Positions 1 through 13,047 of a DNA stretch of 64,000 nucleotides are shown piece after piece. Position numbers and translations under genes: made by a program. The notes under the pieces are model-generated. The model saw only the letters and a program-made list of their open reading frames with translations. It did not search any database and had not been told where the DNA came from. The stretch covers positions 1-64,000 of the forward strand of contig BQKZ01002525.1 in assembly GCA_036244855.1 (NCBI GenBank), in the 5' to 3' direction. The number at the start of each line of letters is the position of its first letter. The first letter of the stretch is position 1. The stretch is from Temnopleurus reevesii. Taxonomy: Eukaryota > Echinodermata > Echinoidea > Temnopleuroida > Temnopleuridae.

Positions 1-2080
1 ATTATGCACTGAATTGACAGAAATAAAGGGAATCGATATTACTTCTCATATTACTTCTCCTAATATCCATTAAAGATTCAAGAAAAATTAATTATTCTAT
101 AGTGCACTTATTTCCAAGGGAAAATGAATATGAAACAGATGCTTGACAGTTTATAGCATACATTTATGAATTAAAAAAATGCTTTCCTTCTTCACGATAT
201 TCATGATACATTCTAGAAAATAATTAGCTGTAAAATAGAAAATTTAAGTATCATCAATCCATCTAATATAATCATTTGAAAATAAACTTACAAGGAAAAT
301 GATTTACATGCAGGAACACAAGGGACCAGTATAAACTTTAGTTACTAACCCCCCCCCCCCCCCAAAAAAAAAAAATACCCCTCCTATTGCTCACTGAACC
401 ACCCCGAAAATATTCATCATTTTAAATTCTCTTGTATCCATTCTCGATTTAATAATAATAATAAAAATTATATATATGATATGATTTATATGGCGCCAAA
501 TCCACTTTTCACGAAAATGCTGAAGGCGCAACTGGAAAATGTGTAGAGTAAGATAGAAGTTCAAAAAAATAACACAGGGACGAAATTAATCATATGCCAT
601 GATTTAAACACACATAATCATTATGATCTCAAAATGATGATTCTGCAACAAAAATAGGACCATGTTCAGAGTTGTTTCATATTGCCCTTAAATCAACGAT
701 GCTACGCCTTTCAGTGTGTACAGTAATAGGATTTCTGTACCCAATTGTTAAAATGTTAAAATTACAACTCAATAACCTGTTGCAGATTATTGCAAACATG
801 AGGATTTGACAGTTTAGCAATTTGCTTAGGAAATAAAAAAAATTGCTCATAAATATAAGCTAAAAGTGGAAATATATAAATCTGTTTTCTCCTGGTAATG
901 CATATTTCATATCATCATGCTTGTTACACTTTGTATGAATTTTACAAAGTGGTAGTTGACAAAAGAATTCCGAACTAGCACATTGTAAATCCCATACGCC
1001 AATTTGAAAGCTGCATATACTTTCTGTGTTCCCAGTATCTAAGAATGTGTAAAGTACATGTTAATATATTAAGCAGAACTATCTTGCGTCTTGAGTAATA
1101 ATAATCTATATATAACATTTTTTATTTTAAATCAAAATTATGATCTAAATGTCTTTTGTATGACTTTCACACTTTTTGATTTATAAAAAGCTTCTTATTG
1201 TATATAACATATATCTACCGCTAAACACCCGCAGTAATTGAAGGCTTCTATAAGATACATCTATTGCGATTGCATCATAATGTGGCACCACTTTCCGATT
1301 AATCTGTTTAGGAGTACATATTTGCCAAAGAAAAGTACTTCTAATTTTAAATAAAATATTTTACAATTCAATCTACTATCTAACCTCATGTTTCATTTCT
1401 AATGATTTTGCGGCATTAAGTAAATTTGGTTCTGAAGTAATTTATAAAAATTGAAAGACTTAATAATTTATAACTAAATTTACAAGTACATTCAAATAAA
1501 TGTACTTGTAAATACAATAAGGGAAAAAGACTTGGATGACTATCATAGTTAGTTAAATTGTTTGAATGTTGAAATGTACAGGAGCACTGAATATATGAAA
1601 TTCAGGTGATTCTTTTTTTTAAGCCACTGGTTTAGAATATCAAATTCTGTTGTATATCTTCATTTTTATAAAATTGAGAGAAAAAAACATGTTTATCAAA
1701 AATTTTTCACCCATTACTTGTGACTTCCCTCTTGCATTACATAACATAAAATGGCAAGAAGTACATATATGTTATTGGGCTGAGATTTAAACAAAAGAAG
1801 GGGCTGTAAATCAAGAATATTGATTAAATATGTAGGACTAATCCAAGCAGTTGCTCATCATAAAAAAAACTATGTATTGAATGTGAGTATATATACACCC
1901 TTCCACCAGAAAAATATTACAATTCCACTAAATGACATTTTACATGTGTAAGTTGGAAATCTAGATTAACAATAGGTTTGAAATTCACTTTGGATTACAT
2001 CTGTAAAGCATATCAATTATAATAAGTGGATTCGTTGTTTAAAAAATGGGAAAAATGTAACAGGGCAAATGTACACATCT
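1..2080. other. Gene-free AT-rich stretch
   Basis: No coding exon, RNA gene or clear repeat boundary was recognised here. There is a C homopolymer run followed by A's near 350-375 and scattered AT-rich simple sequence. Short open frames are consistent with chance. The stretch lies downstream of the TOLLIP stop codon and could in part be flanking or 3' UTR sequence. Confidence 0.6.
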
Positions 2081-2086
2081 TAAGAC

Positions 2087-2235
2087 AAAAGTGACACTTG
2101 GTGACTGCACCTTCAGCTGTGCTGCTCCAAAACATTGGAACAAATTGCCAATAGAAATAAGATCGTCTCTATTTGTAGTTGTTTTTAAAACCTTGTTGAA
2201 GCTTTTCAATATCTTGTACCTTATGCATTATTTTA
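2087..2235 (+). mobile_element. LINE 3'-end coding remnant (CR1/L2/jockey-like)
   Basis: The plus-strand frame reads like the very C-terminus of a non-LTR reverse-transcriptase ORF: a 'GDCTFSCAAPKHWNKLP' motif followed by IEIRSS and then LKTLL-like residues. This 'aAPkxWNxLPxxIR' signature is common at the end of CR1/L2/jockey-type ORF2 proteins. Nothing upstream continues the frame, so this is a short 5'-truncated remnant. Confidence 0.6.
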
Positions 2236-2339
2236 GTAACAATATCCACAGACCCCAACATCACACCGCAGTAGAGTATATTCATATAGTATCCGTGCTA
2301 TATAAATTATCTAATTATAACTTCATTTGTTGACCACAT

Positions 2340-3946
2340 TACAGGAAGATGAAATAAAATGAAATCGGGGATCTGAATCTCTCTATTTAAAAATATCATC
2401 ATATGACTTACATTCTGATTTATGGGGTGTTGCTCAAAATCAACTGCAACTTTGCATATTGTAACGCGCATTTTCATTCGCGCATGGGTGCGCGCATTTA
2501 ACAAAACGCGCATGAAACAATGATTTTGATTGGCGTATTCCGATCAACTGAAACTTGAGATCAATTGCAACTTTTTAACCCCCCTTACTCTGATAAAAGG
2601 ACTATGTCCACATGTTTCTGAATAGAGTTGGAAATTATATATACACATTTAATTAACGACCGAAATCCGTAGGATTGAAAATATGGTTAGGCAGTTTGCT
2701 ACACACAACATTTTTGAGGGATATTATTCAATACCTATTTAAAATCATAATATAATCTGGAATGAAGAACTTCAATACATTTAAGTATTTTTATCAAACA
2801 TAAATACAACACATCTATTTCAATATCGATGGGATGGGCATTGATCCAACCATAAACGCAGATGACATGTGTATAATGAAAATCTGTCAGGAAAATACTG
2901 TATTCAATATATTAGTTTCCTGGGAGACAAACTATTTTACTCCTCAGACTTTATCAAAATGTCTATGTTAAATGTGAAATCTGTTATGTCAGCAACACAA
3001 AATTTTCTCTCATGAAGGATGGTACATGTGAATTGAATTGATAATTAGGCAAAAATGAAAATAAGTAATGATGGGTGAACTTCACTTCCATTTAACATGT
3101 TCATTTAAAACTTCAAAATTATATTCATTTTCAATAATAAGATATTGCAAGATATTTATAAGAGTGGAGAAATGAAACGGTAATAGTGAAAACTACAAAA
3201 AAAAGTTGGGAGGGGGCTAATTAACTACATATGCATCGTCAGCAGAAGGGACAAAGGATTTTTGGCAAAGTAAACAACTTCATTATTAGGCATTATCAAT
3301 AGCTAGATACACACAAAAGAAATTTCAAACAGGCGTCGCACAATGAATAGGTTAGCTATATCCTTTTGTGCTCATGAAGCTACAATGTATTGTGAAGGCA
3401 TGAATGAAGTTGTTTAACTTGTCCAGAATCCTTTGTAGTTTATGCACAGTGATGGGCAATCCCATAAATAGGGATATCTTTTTTATCCGATGCAACTTTT
3501 CTGCAATTTGATTTGATTTGATAACACCACTACACATCCACCTGTCTCTGAAGACACACTTTCATTATTGGATAGCATCAATGAGGAATAAAAAATCAAC
3601 TGGAATTAATTCTGATATGCCTTTGGGCATTGCAGTATAAAGTCTTGAACGCCTTTTTTCTTTCAGAACCACAAAAACTTCATGTCAAGGGATAAAAGAA
3701 AATTCTTTCCAGGAGAAAAGTGCATTTCAAAATGTTGTTCTTTTTGTAATACAGACACAGTTTTGGTTTTTGTATCCCCCTATGAACTATAAAAAGACTG
3801 GAAAAGCTTTGAGTGCGATTTTTGGTTGGCAGGTATGCATATCAAATGCACATTGTCTACGGAATTGCCCACATTATTATCTGGAATTTTTAGTTTGATC
3901 TACAAACCGCTTTCAATAATAAACACATGCCTTCTCCACGAAGTCC
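2340..3946. other. Downstream flank / possible 3' UTR of TOLLIP
   Basis: No exon was recognised. The interval directly follows the TOLLIP stop codon in the direction of transcription, so its right-hand part is probably 3' UTR. The transcript end cannot be placed from sequence alone. Confidence 0.4.
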
Positions 3947-4146
3947 TCATGTCATCTGCAAAAGCGAGTCGATGGTTGCATCCTTATTTCCACCATTTGC
4001 CTCTAACACGGATCTTATGACTTCGGAGTCCGTCCCGGGGAACATCTCCTGGAGAGCCTGGAGGTCGGCCTGGGTGATCTGAGGCGGTTGAGGGCGCTGT
4101 TGCACTTGTTGCTGTTGGACGTGCGGCGGCTGCTGAGGGGGGTAGG
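3947..4146 (-). CDS. TOLLIP: TOLLIP exon 6 (CUE domain and stop)
   Basis: 200 nt from a TTTTTCAG acceptor to TGA. A Gln/Pro-rich linker is followed by the CUE domain with its Met-Phe-Pro and Leu-Leu determinants. The protein ends two residues (Met-Thr) after the conserved Leu-Leu-Gln, as in other TOLLIP proteins. Confidence 0.95.
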
Positions 4147-7100
4147 CTGAAAAAGTCAAGATTTGAATAGAGTCATTAAGAAGGATTTAGATTTATATAT
4201 TTATTGCTACTATCTTATGTGTGCCCACATTTCAGTTGTTATCCACAACACTTTGAGCAGAGGGGAAAAAGGAGTGGTAACAAAGTAAACAACTTCATCC
4301 ATGCATCCACAGAAGCTTAATGATCACAAAAAAAAGATCCAAGGTGCGACTCTTGTTCAAAATTTTTTATGGAAATTTTTTTGTGTCCATCTAGCTATTT
4401 TTAATGCTTGAATGAAGGTTGTATACTTTGTCTAAGGCATTTGTCCTTTCTGCTCACAATGCAATACTATACTTTGCAAATATTATAAATGTACAGTTTA
4501 TGACCCATCACATCGAAATCAGAGAGATGTCATAATTATCATGAATTCTTTATCCCAAATCTTGTTGGTAGACAAGAAATGTTCGCTTTAACAATTAATA
4601 TACACATAAATGTATATCTCTACCAATAAACTGCAATCACATTAGGAAATATACAAGATAAGTTTGTGTCATATCTATAGGTTATTTATAATCTTTTTAT
4701 TGATCTTTTATTTGATCAATACCAAAAGAACCCACTCGCACAACCTTGCAGGATTACATATGCTCCATTTGTTATTATGTGAAGCAATTAAAACTTGGCA
4801 TTTTATCCTACCCTTATATTTTGGTAGAGGTCTTTTCTACAGACTTCCTTTTTTGCGTGTTTTGGGCTATTTATAAACAGGCGTCATTGCTTCATTAGAA
4901 CTCTAACATATCAATATATCTGACCAATGTCTTAAGATATTATTTACATAAACATCCCATTTTGCAATGTAATTGAAAAACAGGAGTCACATGAGAATTG
5001 TATCAGTTGGTAAAAATTTTATTTGAAATATCAAGCAAGTAAAAATAGAATGGTAATTAGTAACGATCAGCACCATGAATAGATTCTTCCCGAAAATAAT
5101 TGCAACAAAAAGCTATTTCGCGTGATTTTCCCCCAAGTTTTGGAGTCTGTGACCATTGGTATTTGACTGTCTGAACCCTAAATTCACCAATGCATGCTTA
5201 CAATATATACCTGGGAGGTGTTTCATCAAGATAAGAAAGACTTGAAGAACGACTTTAAGATTCACTGGTACCCCTTCTTGTGCGTAATAATTCATAATAG
5301 TACGCGCATTCAGCGCAAGAACTAAGTCGAACTTTAATAGAGTCGTTCTTAAAGTCTTTCTTATCTTGGTGAAACACCTCCCTGGCCCAAGTTTGGTGAG
5401 ACTTCTGTTAAATGGTTCTGAAGTTATTGCGGTAACGATTTTTGGATGAACACGTGGATGCCTAGACAACCCAAAGGGTAACGCCTCGAGGACCACTTCA
5501 CAATGACAGAGGCATAAAAATTACAAATATGCTAAATATAAACTAAACGTAAACTGCATTCATGTATTATTAATATCTTACCTGCCACTGGTGCTGCGAC
5601 GGGTGTGTAACCATACGTCGTTGGCATGACAACGGGTACCTGGGCTCCGTATACAACTTGCTGTGGGGGTTGATACATCATTGGCATCACAGGTACTTGC
5701 TATGGTAAAGAAAAAAACACAAAAAAAAATCAAATCATAATACTTCAGTGAATATTTGCCTCAGTAGCCCCCAAATAAAACAATCATTTTATAGAGCACA
5801 CAGTGTATTCCTTCATCTTCAGAGTGCTCAAACTGCTTTTGTTTTTAGAAATATACCCAGGCTTGCCCCGTTGCCATCTCGGCAGATAACCATTTTTGCA
5901 TGGATGCCACAAAGATTCAAAGAAATTGTATTAAAACAAGAATTCAGGGACTGAATACAGGTTTTTTGCATAAATACTGATATCCCTTGCTTTTCAAAGA
6001 GCATAACAACGCCTGCACTTCATCAATTTATGTGAGGAAAGTTGAGAGATTAATTTTTTAAAGATTCTATTTTCTTGAATTTTGCAATCTTTGCCTCACT
6101 GGAATTTCACTCTGTATGATACACATTCACATGTGTATAAACACTGTCCAAAGCATGAAAATAACAACACATCAATATGTCCAACTGGTCCAAAACTGCA
6201 AAAACATTTGTACATTAAAACATTGGCTTATACATTATACAGTATTTCACAAAAACTAGCCCATCCCCATGAAATAACCTGAAATTAACTTACCGTGTAC
6301 GAGAAAATTAAGTTTATCATGCCCTCTTTGTCTTCCCCCTGCTTGCCTGTGAGCGGGAACCAATCATCCTTTGTCTCCCCGTTCATCACAGAGGGCGGTA
6401 CAGTGATCAACGCCCATGCGATTTTGTTGTCTGTCGTAAACGCTTTCTGTTATAGAAAAAAAAAAATTGGTTTGTGATACAATAAAACTTAGCACTTATT
6501 TGCAGGAAAAGTTTACTGTGAGAGGATAGATAACAATAGCGATTTTATTGTGGGGCATACGCTTTCTGTTAGAGAAAAAAAGAAGAAGAAGAAATTGGTT
6601 GTGACAACACAAAAATCAACAGTTTTTTGTCAGAAAAGTTTACTGTGGGTATATAAGAGAGAAGAGATAACAATCGCGATTTTATTGTCTGTCGTTAACG
6701 CTTTCTGTTATCGAAAATGTCAAGAGAAAATTAGTGTGTAATTGGACAAAAATCAACACTTGTTTGTATGGAATGTTTATTGTGCATGAATGAGAGAGAA
6801 GAGATAGCATAGCTTTTGGCAGCTTAGTGATAAAAACAATGCATATAATACTGTCAAAAGCACTCTACATTATTTGTTTACTTTGTCCAATTCATTTATC
6901 TATTCTACTCATACTACATCTCTTATGACTGACGTAACAATAAGAATCTCTTTTGACTCTACATTTGGGTCACATTCGCAAAAATTTGTAAAGCACTTTC
7001 TTGGGTTGATTATGCTGACTGGTCTTATTCTGTGTTTACCTACCTCATCAAACAGCTCTATGTGAACGGAGTCGATCCCTTGGCCCAAGTTACACTGGAT

Positions 7101-10100
7101 GGTTTTATTCCATCTTGGATTCTTGGACCCGTTCACATCTGTCGGTGTTTCGAAGACTGCATGCCCCACCCTCACTCTGCAGTAGGGGTCCATCCTTGTC
7201 ATGCCGTAGTTCTTTGCTAATTTTGCCTGCAAACATACAATTTCACGAGGAAAATTATTTACATAATTCAAGGATTACATTATACTAAGAGAGGGCAAGG
7301 GCCTAAATTCTGAATACTGTGTTATCTTCTGTGTTAAGAAAAACGATGTTGACTGTCAAAACAAATTACTGCGCGCAACAAGCACTTCTTATTGGTGGCT
7401 GCGTGGAGGTCTCTTTTTACCTCACACAAGCAATGCAGTCACCATGCAAATATCAATTAATGACACATTGTAATTCTGACTTGTTAGGACAATTAACATA
7501 TCTTAGCTATTAATATAAAAGATAACACAGTTATCAGAATTTGGGCCCATAGCTCTGGGGTGGAAATTGATGAATCTTCAATCATCAACATTAATTTCAA
7601 TCTATAATTTTTTTGAGGTAACAAAAATATAATATTACCAAAGTAATTCATATGAAAAATAAATCTGAATGAAAGTTGTCAACTTGGATAAAAACTATTG
7701 ACTATTTTGAAATTATGTCGCCATCTTCATAAAAAGAAACACAGTAAGCTTAATATTAGGCTTCAGATTTTCTCATTATATTTGAGTTGAATGTGTCTAC
7801 AATAATTTGTAGATTTGTAGCTTATTCAGAGATGCCAACTTTCTGGAAAAAAACATAATGAAAGGAATCAAAATGTGAATCATTAAACAACTGAACCAAG
7901 ATAGTATTTTTCATGAAAGAATGAATAATACCCACAACCAATTGCTTGATCTAATGCCTGTTCCAATCTGCAACTTATTTGCAGTTGATGTATCATCCAT
8001 TGCAACTTTGAAGCACCACCCCACTGTGAGCAAAACAAATAATGAAACTGGACAAAGCAAAACATTACCATTTTGATCTTCACAAAATCATGATATTGAA
8101 GAGCCCACAATTTTTATTTTTGTTAAATTTTAGGCTCTCCGCCTGATGGACTGGAGAATATTTTGGCAATCTTTGTTTTTATTACATTACACATTCATGA
8201 AGAGTGGTTTTTCTAGTATATTCTGTGAAAAGTTCAAATGTTTGTTCAATATTTCTATCTGAATAGGGAAAATTGTAGGATATTCTGGAGCTATGCGTGC
8301 CTTTACTTTTGTTTTCAATGCTAAGCATATCTATCTAGCAAACTACTGATCTCGTTTGCATTGTTTACACTGCATAAAAATAACTTCCATACTTAGTTCG
8401 ATAAATATCCAATCATGCGCTCTGATATGAACAACCGTTAAGGCTCGTATTGTGAAGAGAATGGAAGTCGTTCATTTTGTAATTTTTTTTTTTCGTTCTG
8501 CTCACTGTGAGGCAAAGACAGAACATACCTGAGCAATTGTGATGCTGAGTCTGCCAACAAAACCTTGGCCGTACCCTTGCTGCTGCTGGGCCTGACCGCC
8601 ATACTGTAGCGCTCTTGCAGTCTGCTCGTCTAAAGTGATCTGATGCTGCTGCTGCTCCCCTGGCCCGCTACTGATCCGAAGAAAATCATCTGGCAAATCT
8701 CCAACAAAAACCTGACAAACACAAGAAAAAAGGATTTGATTTAATTGTTAACATGTATGGTGCTGTCACATTAATTCGCCCATCATATTAATTCATACAT
8801 TATATGAATTTCTGCAAAATCGATGAAATATAACAAATCTGACATCACCATCGTGAAGTGGGTTGTTTATTTGCCTAATCTGGAAATTTTCTTAGCAAAA
8901 GGACCAAAAACAATGAAAATATTGCCAAAGATCGGCAGACTTGCTCGCATTTGCATAAAAACATGGGTCTTGCGAGCGACACTGATCTGAATCCTTCCGA
9001 TTTACGAAAAGAAATCATCAAATTCGTAAGTTAGCAGTCATACCATTTGATTCCTTGAAAGGCTTGATATTTTGTGGTCAAACTGTAAATCTTGCACCTT
9101 TATTTTAGATGGAAGCAATTTTACGGTAAATCTTGTGCATAACGGGGTCTACAAATTAATATGACACAGTTTGTTGACAATTTTTGCCATTTTCCAGCAT
9201 GGAGCGATGCGATCGTTTCGTCAATCGAATTTTGAAATCGCGATATCTCTGTGATTCTTTTGTGAATTAATCTTATTTTTAGAAATATTTGAAGCCTAAA
9301 ATATCTACTTTCATTTCGTGCCAGGATTTTAGAAAATAATTTTGTATTTCAAGAGATATATTTTGCTAAGTACCACGATCTAAAAATGCTCTTCCAGCAT
9401 ACATTATGCCACTATCCTGAGTCAAAAACATCCAAAGCCACCATCGGACTCCTCGAGAAATACGATCTTCCCCCCACAGACCAAGTGCTCAATGCCCCAA
9501 TGGTATACCCCCAGTGGAAGAGGCTCGTCACAGCTGCCGTCCTCAGTCAGAGAGACGCCCTCACCAAGGAAGCACTTACAACAAAGNAGCATCCAATAGG
9601 CCGGTTATCAATAGATGCTAATATTATGCATTCTTTGTACACCTGAAAGATTTCCCGAGGATCACCAAACATAGCAGCACGTAATGTACGTCGGAGGCGG
9701 ATCGAGGATTTTTTTTTAAAGGGGGGGGGGGGGCGTGGCACATGTGTCGATTTGTTCCGAAAAAAAAAATGAAAATGAAATATTCTTACATTCGATTTCC
9801 TGGCATAGAAGACAATATTTCTAAAATATATACAGTGTTTGTATGTATATAATACAGATATATAAAGTGAGTGATATACCGCCAAATTCCCTCTAGTTGT
9901 TCCATTTTTTTCATTTTTTTTGGCCGAAAAATAGGGGGCGTGCGGCGGATCGATGTCTCCCCCCCCCCCCCCCTGGATCCGACACAATACGTAAACTGTC
10001 TTTCCAAGTACATATGTAATTGAAATACAATCTATATTACTGTATAGATTGTACTTCGATTGCATTATCTAACCAATCGTCGGCTAGAAATTGCATAAAT

Positions 10101-11790
10101 TTAATTGGCCTATATGGAGATCGGGTCGGGGCTCGAGATTTTGTGCCAGCCGCCCCTCCCCCTTCGAGGAGCCAATTTGTAATTCACAAAAGAAAAAAGG
10201 TCTTCTTCGCACCTCAAATTTTGGCGCCCAGTCCTTCAAATCATTTCAATCAAGAATCCATTACACAATCAAACAACACAAATATCACATTCAGTCAATC
10301 CATATAATCATTCAAATCACAGTCAATCATACATTAAATAGCAGAATCATTCTGATCATATTCAAGCAATCCATTAAACAATCACACAATCATTCAAATC
10401 ATATTCAAGCAATCATCAATTTATTATACAATCATTTACATTGCATTCAATCAATCATTCATTCCATCATGCACACAATCATTCAAATCATATTACAATC
10501 ATCAATTTATTATATAATAATTTACATTGCATTCATTCAATCATTCATTCCATCACACAACCATTAAAATCACATTCAATCAACCATCCATTCCATCACA
10601 CAATCATTCAAATCATATCCAATCAATCATCTATTCTATCACACAATCATTTCATAAATTTTCCATTCCACCAAATAATTTTTTGACAATCAATCAATAA
10701 TCCATTCAACTATGCAATCATTCAAGTCATATCTAACCAATCATCAAAAATAAATAATAATACCCTAGATTATTTCTGTAGCGCTAAAAACAGTGAGTAC
10801 CACAGCACTTTGCAATTTAACAGAACAAGAAAAATTAAAACAATTTTATTACTGTGGGAAAAGGTAAATCATTAATTCCATCACACAATCATATAAATCG
10901 AGTTCATCCAATCAATCATAAATTCCATTATAATCATTCAAATTACATTCAATCAATCATCTATTCAATCAAACAATCATTAAAATAACATTCTATCAGT
11001 CATCTATTCAATCACACAATTATTCAAATCACATTTAATCATATCATTCATTCAATCACACAATCATTCAAATCACATTTAATCATATCATTCATTCAAT
11101 CACACAATCATTCAAATAACGTTCAATCAATCATTCATTCAATCACACAATCATTCAAATAACATTCAATCAATCATCAATTCCATCACTCGATCAATCA
11201 ATCATTTATTCCATCACACAATCATTCAAATCACATTCAATAGATCATCAATTCCATCACACAATCATTCAAATCACATTCAATAGATCATCAATTCCAT
11301 CGCACAACTTGTCAAATCATATTCAATCAATCATCNAAAGAAGAAGAAGAAGAATGAATGTGACCCCATCATAATTCATATATGAATTTTTGATCAAATT
11401 TATTGAAATTCAGGTAAATCTGCATTAAAAGTCACACTTCAAACCTAACGCTAGGTATGCCTATAATGAAAAAAATGATGCTATAATAACTTAGACGAGT
11501 CGTCCAGCTTGCGAAATAAGAGACAGAGTCTACCGTACATGGCTAGTATGTCATTGTGGAGTTGCTACACAAAATACTATTAACGGGACCGAGCTGAAAC
11601 TTAGGAATCTGTGCGGTACAAACTTCCGCAAATCAATGCCCATTTCGAACAGATAAATTCCGTTTTCCAGAATTGAAAAGACATTCTAACGATTAAATAA
11701 GCTATTTTGTATCATTACTACGAGTATAAATCAATACAAAGTGTGATTAAGGCCTACCTGTGCCCTCCGTGAACTGGTGGAACTGGCCAT
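3947..11790 (-). CDS. TOLLIP: TOLLIP (Toll-interacting protein), complete six-exon gene
   Basis: Endosomal adaptor that binds ubiquitinated cargo, phosphoinositides and Tom1, and dampens IL-1R/TLR signalling in animals. Six exons join with consistent phases (11758-11790, 8529-8711, 7044-7226, 6294-6446, 5582-5699, 3947-4146) to give 289 codons; the human protein is 274 aa. The N-terminus carries the family motif 'LPDDFLRI' (Tom1-binding region). Residues about 64-184 form a C2 domain. A Pro/Gln-rich linker follows, and a C-terminal CUE domain (about 247-287) keeps both ubiquitin-binding signatures: Met-Phe-Pro at about 258-260 and a Leu-Leu pair at about 285-286. The start is the only Met preceding the conserved N-terminus that splices in frame. 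The coding sequence has no stop or frameshift. Intron 1 holds retroelement and satellite DNA and spans two single-N assembly joins. Confidence 0.93.
5211..5384. mobile_element. MITE-like inverted repeat in TOLLIP intron 5
   Basis: The left end reads GGGAGGTGTTTCATCAAG and the right end is its near-complement (CTTGGTGAAACACCTCCC). The arms continue through AAGAAAGACTT for tens of bases around a central spacer. No coding capacity. The same termini recur near 14.04 kb and 48.9 kb. Confidence 0.8.
5582..5699 (-). CDS. TOLLIP: TOLLIP exon 5 (Pro/Gln/Val-rich linker)
   Basis: 118 nt, phase 0 at the start and phase 1 at the end. Encodes the linker '[17 protein letters not shown]' and onward, between C2 and CUE, ending GCA-G/GTAAGA. 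Alanine is completed by the first two bases of exon 6. Confidence 0.9.
6294..6446 (-). CDS. TOLLIP: TOLLIP exon 4 (end of C2)
   Basis: 51 codons, phase 0/0, from [11 protein letters not shown] to '[13 protein letters not shown]'. These are the last C2 strands. The acceptor side of this exon is tandemly repeated twice more in the upstream intron (see 6447-6800). Confidence 0.93.
6447..6800. repeat. Tandem copies of the TOLLIP exon 4 acceptor edge
   Basis: The segment that crosses the exon 4 acceptor (reading 'cgctttctgtta' on the plus strand at 6441) recurs at about 6560 and 6699. Each copy is followed by similar A-rich, GAGAGAAGAGATA-containing intron sequence. Spacing is roughly 119 and 139 bp. 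The copies keep an AG next to a short exon-like stretch but have diverged. Confidence 0.85.
7044..7226 (-). CDS. TOLLIP: TOLLIP exon 3 (C2 core)
   Basis: 61 codons, phase 0/0. It includes the C2 hallmarks [10 protein letters not shown] and '[10 protein letters not shown]', and ends in 'IELFDE' before GAG/GTAGGT. The match to vertebrate TOLLIP C2 is continuous. Confidence 0.95.
8529..8711 (-). CDS. TOLLIP: TOLLIP exon 2 (Tom1-binding region, start of C2)
   Basis: 61 codons, phase 0 at both ends. The acceptor is TTTGTCAG and the donor CAG/GTATGT. It contains the conserved LPDDFLRI motif, a Gln-rich stretch, and the first C2 strand (GRLSITIAQ). Confidence 0.93.
9386..9585 (+). pseudogene. Truncated coding-like fragment of unknown origin
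   Basis: A 200-nt plus-strand open frame with coding-like composition and higher GC than its surroundings (contains [10 protein letters not shown] and '[19 protein letters not shown]'). It runs straight into a single-N contig join and is not continued. I do not recognise the family. A retroelement C-terminus is possible but not shown. It sits inside TOLLIP intron 1 on the opposite strand. Confidence 0.35.
9587..11335. repeat. AT-rich tandem-repeat contig, copy A
   Basis: Begins AGCATCCAATAGG, passes poly-C and poly-G runs, then from about 10210 is a degenerate array of units built on CAATCATTCAAATCACATTC, about 40-45 bp each. Flanked by single Ns at 9586 and 11336. The same order of sequences recurs, diverged, at 12097-13046. 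The long open frames across it (Ser/His/Asn/Ile-rich) are by-products of the repeat. Confidence 0.85.
11758..11790 (-). CDS. TOLLIP: TOLLIP exon 1 (11 codons)
   Basis: Encodes [11 protein letters not shown] and ends at a CAG/GTAGGC donor in phase 0. It joins directly to exon 2, which begins [10 protein letters not shown]. Tiny first coding exons are normal in this family. The contig that carries it (11337-13046) has a single N at each end, and its right part looks like another copy of 9587-11335, so the distance to exon 2 is uncertain. Confidence 0.78.
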
Positions 11791-12096
11791 TTTCTGATTA
11801 ATAACAATAATGACGTCATCGGTAATAATCATGCGACAAATTTATTCAATGCACAATCATTGAAATCATTTCCACGTATGCAAGTTATGTTTATGACTCA
11901 ATTTTACGATTCATTTATCATTTAATGTGTCGCATTATATCTAAGGATAAGTTCGTATAATTATGATGGTATAATGATCGCATTTGCAGGTATTTTATTT
12001 TCTTTTATTATTATTATTCTTTACATCCAGCATCGTTCACTGTGAGCTATAGGTCACCGCCCCCACCCCCAACCAAAAAAACAATACTCTCAGCAT

Positions 12097-13046
12097 CCAA
12101 TAGGCGGGTTTACCAATAGATGCCAATACTATGCATTCTTTGTACACCAAAGAGTTTTCCCGAGGATTACCCGTCATAGCAACAAGTAGTGTCTTTCCAA
12201 GTACTTCCAGGCCCGGACCCAGGAATTAAATATAGCGAGGGGGGGGGGGGGGGGGTGGCACAGGCACCGTCGGCCGACGTAGGCAAGTGCGAGCGCTGAA
12301 GAAAATAGACGAGCTATGTGTTTTCCTGATATCTTAGGGTCTTTTCATGGGTTGGTTCTCTGAGATTTTAAGTAGTTAAGCTTAATACGGGGAAAAATGG
12401 AGCACGGCCAAATTTTGAAGGGAGGGGGGGGGGGGGGGGGGGGGGGGGCTGGCACATATGTCGCATGTGCACCCCCTCTGGATCCAGCCCTGACTTCGAT
12501 GGAATTAACTACGGAGTTGTGAGTTATTTTTGTAAAGCTCACAACTCCCTGGTATTAACTAACGAGTTGTCAGCTAGGAATTTAACTTGTATAAATTTGA
12601 ATATACTAGTAAACCGGCCGATTGTAGTATTTTGAAAATACAAAAAGTCATCATCGCACCTCAAATTTAGCACCCAGTCCTTCAAATCGCACCAATCATC
12701 TTTCAAATAGCACAATCATTCAAATCATATTCCAGACATCACCCATTAAACAACACAATAATTCAAATCATATTCAAGCAATTGTCCATTCCATCATATG
12801 CAATGATCATTAAAATTGCATTCAACCAATCACTATTTCTATTCATTTCATTACACGTACCATCATTCAAATCACATTCAATCAACCATCTATTCAATCA
12901 CACAATCATTCGAATCATATTCAATCAACCATCCATTCCATCAAACAATCATTCGAATTACATTCAATCAACCATCTATTCAATCAAACAATCATTCGAA
13001 TCATATTCAATCAACCATCCATTCCATCAAACAATCATTCGAATCA
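12097..13046. repeat. AT-rich tandem-repeat contig, copy B
   Basis: Starts CAGCATCCAATAGGCGGG and follows the same path as 9587-11335: the ATGCATTCTTTGTACACC block, G-runs, then the CAATCATTC array. Similarity with indels suggests the alternative haplotype of copy A. It ends at a single N (13047). Confidence 0.75.
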
Positions 13047-13047
13047 N

